Of a DNA stretch of 64,000 bases, positions 9,018 to 15,461 are shown in pieces; position 1 is the stretch's first letter; the number at the start of each line of letters is the position of its first letter. The stretch comes from Planctomycetes bacterium B3_Pla (lineage in GTDB: Bacteria > Planctomycetota > Phycisphaerae > Sedimentisphaerales > Anaerobacaceae): assembly GCA_005223045.1 (NCBI GenBank), contig NJBM01000005.1, positions 62,001 to 126,000 of the forward strand. Reading direction: 5' to 3'. Both the position numbers and the translations under genes were made by a program. The notes under the pieces were generated by a model. That model was not told the DNA's origin, made no database searches, and worked only from the letters and a program-made list of their open reading frames with translations.

Positions 9018-9212
9018 TCAGTCTCGAAAACCGATATGGATTTGGAGATTGGGTTTGAATTGTCTTTCGTAGTAGGACTCGGCGCCGATGTCGGAGTCAA
9101 CGGACCAGCTATATGGCTCAAGTGCGGTGAATTTCAGGCTCGAATCCACCGCATCGCCGAGAGCCCCTGGCGGCTTGGGATGCAGAAAACTGAAATGTAG
9201 ATTTGTAAGTAT
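9018..9212 (-). pseudogene. C-terminal gene fragment, no start codon
   Basis: A 65-codon open frame without a usable start reads like real protein (HPKPPGALGDAVDSSLKF, then YYERQFKPNLQIHIGFRD at its end). The frame is closed upstream by a stop at 9213-9215, beside the ACCGGACAC motif at 9228. It looks like the tail of a gene cut by that junction. Family unknown. Confidence 0.3.
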
Positions 9213-9227
9213 TCAAACTAAAAAAGT

Positions 9228-9249
9228 ACCGGACACCTTCAATTCTCCC
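9228..9249. repeat. ACCGGACAC motif, copy 1
   Basis: ACCGGACAC (9228-9236) followed by a C/T-rich AATTCTCCCC tail separates two gene fragments. Similar sequences occur at 13765 and 15152, the last next to a REP-type transposase remnant. Confidence 0.5.
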
Positions 9250-9582
9250 CTACTTTTCGGTCTTTATCTTCTTGCGAGTCATTTCCCCTTTGCCTTCCAT
9301 TGTACTGCCGTCTGGCAGGATATATTTTTCAGTAGCGATATACCTATCATCGCTGACTTTTTCCATAATGCGTATGCTTGAAGCCCCTTGACCTTGGGCG
9401 AACCACTGCCATTCCACGATTTCTTTATTTCCTTGGAGTTTACCCTTGCCTTCAGCTACACCACGCATGCTGTCAAACAAATATCCACCTGAAAATGTTG
9501 GATAATGGCAAATCCAAGCTTTTGACTCAGAATCGTGAACGCTTCTCCCTGTTAGGATTGAAGTTGGTGGTGGAGTAGACAT
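9250..9582 (-). pseudogene. Fragment of a DUF1579-like protein, copy 1
   Basis: The 110-codon frame ends with EKYILPDGSTMEGKGEMTRK. This matches, by eye, the end of the fragment at 11236-11463 over about 65 residues (KLQGNKEIVEWQW versus RRQGNEEIIEWEW; IMEKVSDDRYIATEKYILP versus IMEKINDNKFTGIHKYILP). The ending resembles small secreted or cytoplasmic proteins of the DUF1579 kind, whose usual length is about 150-190 residues, so the N-terminal half appears to be missing. The assignment to DUF1579 is tentative; the paralogy of the two fragments is clear. Confidence 0.55.
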
Positions 9583-9613
9583 ATCTCACTACAGTTGATC
9601 TGGTCCTTTCAAA

Positions 9614-10430
9614 TCAGCATCTCTTCTTGACGTCTATTCCTATCTCTCTCTCCATGATGTTCTGAAATCTCGTGCCGCCTATGGGATGGTCAGCGACCAG
9701 CTTACCATCGTACAGCACGCCAGAAACAGCATAGGGCCACGGTGCGTTCTGGGCTTGCCTGTAACTTCTATACTCTACTATATCTTGGTTCTATTCCGTA
9801 TCTGTCTTTCGCAATCTCAGCAATATCGTTAACCATTCTTAAGTTATAAGTGCATTGGCCAGAGGTTATAATCGTGAGGCCCTTACCGAATTTCTTTCGC
9901 TTCTTATCCCACTGGCCCTTAAAGCTCGGTGTTGGAGCAGATTTCTTAAATTTCTTCACAAGCAGTGAAAAATCTGGAAATGCCTTGTCCACCTCCTCGA
10001 ATCCGTTCTTAAGGAATAATTCCTTTCCAACCATCCAAGTACCCTCGCGTGTTACGACTGCCACACCATTCATGCCTGCCTTTTTAGCATCCTTCATACA
10101 CTCCTTAATAAGGAGTGTGCCAAAACCTCTGCCCTTACACCTCTTCCACTGGATGTATATGCAGTGAATGAACATGTAACCCTCAGAGTTCACAGCCCTC
10201 CATGCGTGTTCACCAGGCACATACTCAATGTAACCTACTATACCATCATCCTGCGTGTTGAGCATCTTCACCTTCAATCCTTCGGACATGCGTTTCTTTA
10301 TCCACTGGAACTTGTGTTGATAGCTCTCTTTGCTCGGATTTTTATGCCCACACAATGGCACCTTTCCAGCGTCCTTCGGTGTCATCTCGATTATCTGGAC
10401 TTTTGCCTGCGGTTTCTTAGATGTCTTCAT
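9614..10430 (-). pseudogene. GNAT acetyltransferase with YoaP-like C-terminal domain, one-base frameshift
   Basis: The start is ATG 10430 with GGGAG at 10440-10444. The first frame encodes a GNAT domain (acetyl-CoA loop near CKGRGFGTLLIKE) and the start of a YoaP-like domain (KGLTIITSGQCTYNLRM), then stops at 9768. Skipping one T in the stretch around 9780 restores a continuous ending: GIEPRIVEYRSYRQAQNAPW, then YAVSGVLYDGKLVADHPIGG, and a stop at 9614-9616. This is the expected rest of a YoaP-type domain. The gene therefore carries a recent single-base insertion or a sequencing error. GNAT-YoaP proteins are putative N-acetyltransferases of unknown substrate. Confidence 0.8.
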
Positions 10431-10498
10431 AACTGAGATCTCCCATTTAACTTGATAAAACCTTAATCCCCCATCCATCGTGCCAATATCATTCATTT

Positions 10499-11212
10499 TC
10501 AAATCAAGTCAAGACGCATGATAATCCGGTCCCTCGCCCTTTCTGGTGAAATACCAACCGCCTTTGCCTGCTCCTCAAGCTTCTGTACAAACTCATCCTG
10601 GCCCTGCAAATGCGGATGGGGGTGCCTGTCGGCGATATAAAATCCCAGCTTCTCCCAGAACGTATAACCCGCGCTTCCCGTGATCTCATAGATCAAGGGA
10701 AGCTCCTCAAAGGCATCGGCCTCAATATGTTCCCAACCGTTTGCCCCGGCCCATTGGATCAAAGTCCTGGCCATGCGTGTTCCGATACCTTTTCGCTGGT
10801 AGGGATTTTCAGCCTGTTGAGAACTCCCTGTCATCAGGCAATGAACCGAGAGTGTCTTGTCTTCGATGGCCGCCGGCTCGGGAAAATCGTTGTCGGCAAA
10901 TCCATCGGCCGGGCCGAACGGATGATCCTGCTGAAGGCACAGGTATCCGCCGTTCATAGCGCAGAGCACCTTGGGATAGAAACGAAGCTGTCCGACGACC
11001 TGGTCGCCATCGCGCGCGACAATAGCGCAAGTGCCATACGTTTGGATGAGCTTCCTTAAGAGCGGCACGTTCCGGTCGCGATAACGTTCCCATGGCATCG
11101 TACTCGTCTGCGGCCATAGATCGATCGTCTTGCATGAAAGCGGCCCTCCATGCAGGCAGCGCCATAGAATAAATTCCTCCGTCATCGGTTCAACGACAAT
11201 GTCTTCGATCAT
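10499..11212 (-). CDS. GNAT-family N-acetyltransferase
   Basis: ATG 11212 has GGAG six bases upstream; the ATG at 11224 would lack a ribosome site. The roughly 237-residue product has the GNAT core: a beta strand pair CAIVARDGDQVVGQLRFYP, a pyrophosphate loop YQRKGIGTRMARTLI, and a C-terminal LGFY motif. The N-terminal 60 residues (EEFILWRCLHGGPLSCKTI) are not part of the standard domain. It lies 68 bases upstream of the GNAT-YoaP gene on the same strand. The substrate is not predictable. Confidence 0.8.
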   Translation of the reverse strand: MIEDIVVEPMTEEFILWRCLHGGPLSCKTIDLWPQTSTMPWERYRDRNVPLLRKLIQTYGTCAIVARDGDQVVGQLRFYPKVLCAMNGGYLCLQQDHPFGPADGFADNDFPEPAAIEDKTLSVHCLMTGSSQQAENPYQRKGIGTRMARTLIQWAGANGWEHIEADAFEELPLIYEITGSAGYTFWEKLGFYIADRHPHPHLQGQDEFVQKLEEQAKAVGISPERARDRIIMRLDLI

Positions 11213-11235
11213 GTTGATCTCCATTGATCATCTTA

Positions 11236-11463
11236 TTAGATGTGCTTTTCGGTCTCTGTCTTCCTGCGGATCATTTCCACTTTCTCTTCCATTTCATTAC
11301 CGTTAGGCAGAATATACTTGTGAATACCGGTAAACTTATTGTCGTTGATTTTCTCCATGATGCCTACACTTGTAGCCCCTTGGCCGGTCCCGGACCATTC
11401 CCACTCTATGATTTCTTCATTCCCTTGGCGTCTGCCTCTGCCTTCGGCTATCCATCCACTCAT
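11236..11463 (-). pseudogene. Fragment of a DUF1579-like protein, copy 2
   Basis: Paralogue of the C-terminal part of 9250-9582 (see there). Only about 75 codons remain. Its 5' end overlaps, in another frame, the last 47 bases of the upstream gene, so this fragment has been fused onto that gene's tail. The two copies flank the pair of acetyltransferase genes. Confidence 0.6.
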
Positions 11464-12775
11464 GAATGGTGATGCCCTGGTCTTTACACCGCTGAATGAG
11501 GTCCGTGTGACTGATCAGTCCACCTTGCTGGTTGTGAACCAGATTGTACCAGAGACAGGCCGCCAGCCATTGTTTTATGTCTGTCACCTCTTCGCCCAGA
11601 CAGGCGTAAACTCGAAGGATGTTGTTTCTTGGATCGAAGCCAAGGTCGCTGTGTCCGAGATCCAAAAGGAGGAATTGCATGGGGACACGCATCAGCCACC
11701 TGTCCAGGCCCAGTGCATAGCCAAACAGCATATGGCCCAGACGTTGTTTTTCGCTTTGCGCCTTGCGCGTGGGGATACCTAATCGGCCGGTTCCGATGCC
11801 GTGAATCCAGTTTTCTATGTAGCGAAACGTGTTATGGTGACAGTCGGAGGCCGTGTGGATTCCCGACGCGATGGCGCAGCAGGTCTCGTACAGTTCCCGC
11901 TTTTGCGTATCCTTGAGCTCATCGAGCGTTTCCCGATATGCGGGATCCCATTCAGGACGGATCTTCGGCAGCCCGGCCTGGTCGGCGATCTCGGCATCAA
12001 GGCATAGGCCGCGCCCGTTTTCATCATAAAACACATCCTTTCCCAGGGCCTCCAGGGCCTTCATGTCCTGTAGTGCGGATCCATCCAGGGAGGATTGGGG
12101 ATCGGTCCCGGTGTAATTGAGTTTGATGAAAAAGTCAAACGTCAGGAGCATCCGATCCAGCATCTTCCTCTGGACCTTGCTTAGGTCCGTAACCGCACCA
12201 AGCCATTCGTAGGACCGGTTGATAAATCCCGCCGCTTCCGGGTGCGCCTTGACGACATTTTGCCCGGGTTCACCCGCAAGATATGCGTTCAGTACGGCAT
12301 GGATAGTTCTGATACTTTCGGCATGTCGCGGCTGGCTGGTCTTCAGCTGCTCACACCCCAAGCCCGAGCACAAGCATCCGTTTTTGAAAGATGACCGTTC
12401 CAGTTTCCCCCGAGCAATGGCAAACAGTAACTCGTCCACGGTAACCGGCAGGCCGCTATCACAGGGAATAAGACCGGTGATGTGGCAGCGAAGCAGACGA
12501 ATGCTATCGGTCAGTGGTCCCAGCTTGCTCTGCATTTCACACAAGTGCTTGACCGTATCGTCCCATTCATCTTCCTTCCATTGGCCTTCCTCATTCGGAA
12601 AGATCCAGGGAATAGTACACCACTGGCTTATGAGGTTGCCATCCTCATCTGAATAGAGTGTACTAACCATTTGGTTCTCCCGGACGGGCGTAGAGGAGGT
12701 CTCACCAGTATAAACCGCTTCAAATCCGGGGAATACCTGGTCGTAGGGCACTAATGTATCTTTCTTTTTAGCCAT
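11417..12775 (-). CDS. Hypothetical protein, about 450 residues
   Basis: The start is well defined: AAAGGAGAGATC precedes ATG 12775. The 452-residue protein has no signal peptide or membrane span. A Cys cluster, NGCLCSGLGCEQLK, lies near residue 130 and an HTASDCHHNTF segment near residue 310; together they could bind a metal, but no known motif is matched. The last 15 or so residues (MDSRRQRQTPRE) are encoded by the fused DUF1579-like fragment, so the native C-terminus has probably been replaced. Upstream, 11 bases separate it from a GNAT gene, suggesting one transcript. Function unknown. Confidence 0.7.
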   Translation of the reverse strand: MAKKKDTLVPYDQVFPGFEAVYTGETSSTPVRENQMVSTLYSDEDGNLISQWCTIPWIFPNEEGQWKEDEWDDTVKHLCEMQSKLGPLTDSIRLLRCHITGLIPCDSGLPVTVDELLFAIARGKLERSSFKNGCLCSGLGCEQLKTSQPRHAESIRTIHAVLNAYLAGEPGQNVVKAHPEAAGFINRSYEWLGAVTDLSKVQRKMLDRMLLTFDFFIKLNYTGTDPQSSLDGSALQDMKALEALGKDVFYDENGRGLCLDAEIADQAGLPKIRPEWDPAYRETLDELKDTQKRELYETCCAIASGIHTASDCHHNTFRYIENWIHGIGTGRLGIPTRKAQSEKQRLGHMLFGYALGLDRWLMRVPMQFLLLDLGHSDLGFDPRNNILRVYACLGEEVTDIKQWLAACLWYNLVHNQQGGLISHTDLIQRCKDQGITIHEWMDSRRQRQTPRE

Positions 12776-12786
12776 GATCTCTCCTT

Positions 12787-13224
12787 TTATAAATCGTAAC
12801 CATAAAACACAGCCGTCGCGTTCTTTTGATCGGCAAACCAGCGGTCGTTTGTGCCGCAGACGCGAAAACCGTTATAGACGAGCAACTCACACAGAGAACA
12901 GTCATGAGGATTAGGCGGGCCGAAGTGCATCATGACCCTGGCACCGCTCTTTTTGGCGGCTTTGAGCATTCCTTTAAGTAAGGCTCTGCCATACCCTTTT
13001 TCTCTTTCGGCCGCGTCCACCCACAAATCCCATATCCACGCCATTTTGTTCCATGCCCAAAAGTTGATGATCCCAAGACCAACGACGGTCCCGCCGTCAT
13101 CCTCAATCACCAGCCACTGGGTGTCATCCCGCCTGAGCAGTTTTTTCAGCTCCTCTGCAGTGCGTACGCAACTGAACTCTGCACAGCGTGCGGCATCACT
13201 TGCTTTTGCCCGGCGAATCTTCAC
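12787..13224 (-). CDS. GNAT-family N-acetyltransferase, small
   Basis: A 145-residue single-domain GNAT protein, a normal length. The features are an MKIRRAKASDAARC start typical of the family, the central strand WLVIEDDGGTVVGLGIINF, the DLWVDAAEREKGYGRALLKG region with the R/Q-x-x-G-x-G/A acetyl-CoA loop, and the late YNGFRVCG motif. Its ATG overlaps the stop of the upstream MerR-like gene by four bases (ATGA), so the two are translationally coupled. Substrate unknown; the context gives no antibiotic-resistance signal beyond the family itself. Confidence 0.85.
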   Translation of the reverse strand: MKIRRAKASDAARCAEFSCVRTAEELKKLLRRDDTQWLVIEDDGGTVVGLGIINFWAWNKMAWIWDLWVDAAEREKGYGRALLKGMLKAAKKSGARVMMHFGPPNPHDCSLCELLVYNGFRVCGTNDRWFADQKNATAVFYGYDL

Positions 13225-13511
13225 ATTCCCACTCCCGGCCTCAGAGAATATCCTCTCGCAAAGCTTCCCATGCTTTGGGCCGCCGCTTTGGCGTACTCGG
13301 CCCTGGACAGCGTGCCTCGCCTGATACGCCTTATCGGCTTGCTGTGATAGGCCTTCTGAAATGCTCTAATGCGCTCGATGTCGCGGCTGCGCCACATCCG
13401 CCAGCCACGCCAATCACGTTCAACATCATCGACCAGCCCCTCATCCAGCCACCTTAGAAGAGTACTCTTGGATACGCCAATACGCTTCGCTGCTTCGATA
13501 GTACTTAGCAT
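13221..13511 (-). CDS. MerR-like helix-turn-helix regulator
   Basis: ATG 13511 has GAGGA upstream and gives MLSTIEAAKRIGVSKSTLLR, a winged-helix MerR/excisionase N-terminus (helix-turn-helix residues about 4-22, followed by the wing DWRGWRMWRSRDIERI). At 96 residues it is shorter than full MerR activators, having no long coiled coil or effector domain. It could be a simple autoregulator of the coupled acetyltransferase gene or an excisionase-like factor. A frame extension to 13574 is AT-rich and unlikely to be translated. Confidence 0.75.
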   Translation of the reverse strand: MLSTIEAAKRIGVSKSTLLRWLDEGLVDDVERDWRGWRMWRSRDIERIRAFQKAYHSKPIRRIRRGTLSRAEYAKAAAQSMGSFARGYSLRPGVGM

Positions 13512-13880
13512 CAATTCATCCTCAAATAACTTAGATATACTTAATATATTTATATAATGTGATATCATTGTCAAGACTTTTCCATTAAAATTTTTAAAAT
13601 ATCGGTTATTTCGGATAATATGATGGTGTATAAGGTATCAGAAACAGCCGAGAAAAATCGTTCGTGCCCCAGAGGTCCAAATTACCCCCCGGCTGCCTAA
13701 TTCGGCCCTCACTCCCCTAATCGGAAAACTAGGGACAGCGGGGCTGTTGAAAAAGCTGGCCTTTACCGGACACTTTCCTTTAATTCTCCCCGTGGTGAAT
13801 CTTCTGATTGAATTAAGGTGGGCAGCGGTTAGAATAATCTGGCGAATTTACGGTTATATTCTTTATCGAAAGGTGATTTC
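13512..13880. other. AT-rich intergenic region with repeat pieces
   Basis: No gene is seen. The left half is AT-rich and probably carries the MerR-like promoter. The right half holds three repeat pieces in a row: GGAAAACTAGGGACAGC (13723-13739, also at 47879), GGGGCTGTT followed by an A run (13740-13748, also at 32021, 32151 and 47053), and ACCGGACAC with a TTAATTCTCCCC tail (13765 onward, also at 9228 and 15152). The ribosome site AAAGGTG for the next gene is at the end. Confidence 0.55.
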
Positions 13881-14453
13881 ATGAAAGCTAAAAGGTGCTG
13901 GATTTATGTTACGTCGGGAATGCTGTTTTTATTGAGTTTCTTCGCCGGAGTGATAACCTTCGCCCAGGTTGCAGACAAGGCACAAATCCAGCAGGAATTT
14001 CGCAGACGACTGAGCGAGTCCGATGGGATTTCTGTGATTGTGAGCGTTATTACGAAGGAAAAATCCGTAGAAGAATCTATGACGAGTCGATTACAGGAGG
14101 ATGTCGAACGAGAACTGGAGAATTCGGAGATAAAGATTATACCGAAAGAGGATTTAGAATATGCCCCCGGCCGGCCCCGCCTGGGAGTATATCTTGTAAT
14201 GTATCAAGAGCCCAATCTCAAAGATATGTATCTTTTTTCTTTTCGCGTGGTCCATTTCGAGGATGCATCTCTGGCGAGAAACTACAAATATGCCGAGGGC
14301 GTCTGCTGGGACAGCGGCCTGTATATAGGCAGGGAAAGAACAGCCGTGATGAGATCAGTTGTCAAAACTCACGTTCAAAAGTACATAAATGACTACCTTG
14401 CAGCCAATCCGAAGCCGCCTAAACGGCAAAAAAAAGAGCAACTCAGATACTGA
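13881..14453 (+). CDS. Hypothetical exported protein
   Basis: AAAGGTGATTTC precedes ATG 13881. The 190-residue product begins with a clear signal peptide (GMLFLLSFFAGVITFAQVA). The mature part mixes acidic helices (SRLQEDVERELENSEI) with a beta-rich centre (LGVYLVMYQEPNL, YLFSFRVVHFEDA) and ends in a lysine-rich tail. No family is recognised. The centre looks like a periplasmic domain that senses or binds rather than an enzyme, but this is only a guess from strand pattern. Confidence 0.7.
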   Translation: MKAKRCWIYVTSGMLFLLSFFAGVITFAQVADKAQIQQEFRRRLSESDGISVIVSVITKEKSVEESMTSRLQEDVERELENSEIKIIPKEDLEYAPGRPRLGVYLVMYQEPNLKDMYLFSFRVVHFEDASLARNYKYAEGVCWDSGLYIGRERTAVMRSVVKTHVQKYINDYLAANPKPPKRQKKEQLRY

Positions 14454-14572
14454 TATGGTTTATTTTACTGGTTGGGGTGGCGTTGTTTAAGAAATAATAA
14501 ATAGTCAATAATCAATGACAAAGGCTGTCCCGAGTTTCCCACTGAAACCGCAGGTTATAACTCTTATTTCAT

Positions 14573-14830
14573 CTACGTTTGCTGATCAGCTCCCAGCTTC
14601 CCTATGAACGCTTTTTCTCTATCAGTATCAATACACTTTTTGCCAAGCTTCAGCTCCACCCTAACTGCCTGACGTAAGTCCATAATGACATCTGGAGTGA
14701 CATTACCGAATAGTATATGCTTCAATTGCTTCAAAACCTCTGGACTTTTGCAGGTACATGCCAGCATATTAAAACACTTCCTTGCTTCTTCCGTACTGAC
14801 ATCTTCCTTAACGATATCACCTTCCGGGAA
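14573..14830 (-). pseudogene. C-terminal gene fragment of unknown family
   Basis: An 85-codon open frame has good coding character but no start codon before residue 22 (ATG 14767). It reads EEARKCFNMLACTCKSPEVL and LFGNVTPDVIMDLRQAV, apparently a helical domain. It is closed by a stop at 14831-14833, exactly where the transposase remnant upstream ends. It is probably the tail of a gene whose front was replaced at that junction. The short ATG-started version could still be expressed. Confidence 0.35.
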
Positions 14831-14833
14831 TTA

Positions 14834-15114
14834 AAGGGGATCCGGTATCTTCCCGGTCTCAATGTTGACTGCAACTTCAAGCGAGCTGCGGTTCTTTCTG
14901 TCCAGTTAGTCCGGCCAAATGGAGCACCTCGTTTTACGCTCTTCATAATGCAGTAGCCGCAGATACGCATTGAGAATCGCTCTGCACCCTCGGCCAATAT
15001 CTGCTCAAAAGCGAGAAAATCGTCATCCTTTCGGAATATACGCAGGCGGCCGTTGGCACGATTGAGTGCGTGATAAACATATTCGCCTAATGCTATCCTC
15101 TTTGGTCTGGGCAT
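14834..15114 (-). pseudogene. REP-associated tyrosine transposase, internally deleted
   Basis: The frame starts like a RAYT (Y1_Tnp, IS200-related) transposase: MPRPKRIALGEYVYHALNRA, then FRKDDDFLAFEQILAEG and ICGYCIM. At this point an intact protein continues into the HUH catalytic motif (NHWHLV-like). Here it instead jumps straight to the C-terminal end of the family, VKRGAPFGRTNWTERTAARL followed by KLQSTLRPGR. About 100 residues containing the catalytic His pair and Tyr are missing, so it cannot be active. It sits among REP-like repeats, the usual substrates of these enzymes. Confidence 0.8.
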
Positions 15115-15151
15115 CAGGATAATTATACAGACTAAGCAAAAGTAAGAAAAC

Positions 15152-15175
15152 ACCGGACACCTTTAAAATTCCAGA
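15152..15175. repeat. ACCGGACAC motif, copy 3
   Basis: ACCGGACAC (15152-15160) with a TTTAAAATTCC tail stands about 40 bases upstream of the transposase start, the position expected for an element-end sequence recognised by a RAYT enzyme. Confidence 0.5.
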
Positions 15176-15339
15176 TCGAGCAGAGGTTTCTCTTGACAAC
15201 AAGCTGGCTTGTTTAGTATAAGTAGAATGGCTGTAATCTATGGATTCTCGGTCTTTTCGGCAAGTGAAGTTGCGGCAGTCTGTTTTTATGTCTTCACTTG
15301 CTAATTAGCCGTCCATATTGGTATTGGAAGGAAGGAGAT

Positions 15340-15430
15340 AATCGCAATTTCGACTTTCGATTCTTGATTGTCTATTTTTCCATAGAGGACGCCTTACGGT
15401 GCAATCGGCAATCGCCAAGCAACAAACGTT
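15340..15430. repeat. Two heptanucleotide repeat tracts around a GCCTTACGG motif
   Basis: On the minus strand, 15340-15377 reads as degenerate 7-base units (AATAGAC, AATCAAG and so on). On the plus strand, 15403-15430 does the same (AATCGGC, AATCGCC and two more). Between them lies GGACGCCTTACGG (15387-15399), a motif repeated at 33737, 45983 and 51686. The tract is immediately upstream of a large secreted-protein gene. Confidence 0.65.
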
Positions 15431-15461
15431 CTTTATTTTAACCTTTTGTAGGAGGATTATT

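Noticed and set aside
8422..13574. Possible integron cassette array: several small same-strand genes, many acetyltransferases
   Set aside because: Genes overlap or are only 11 bases apart, no attC-like inverted sites lie between them, and no integrase is present.
15399..15461. N-terminal extension of the PA14 protein
   Set aside because: It would translate repeat DNA; GGAGGATT before ATG 15462 and the signal peptide fix the start.
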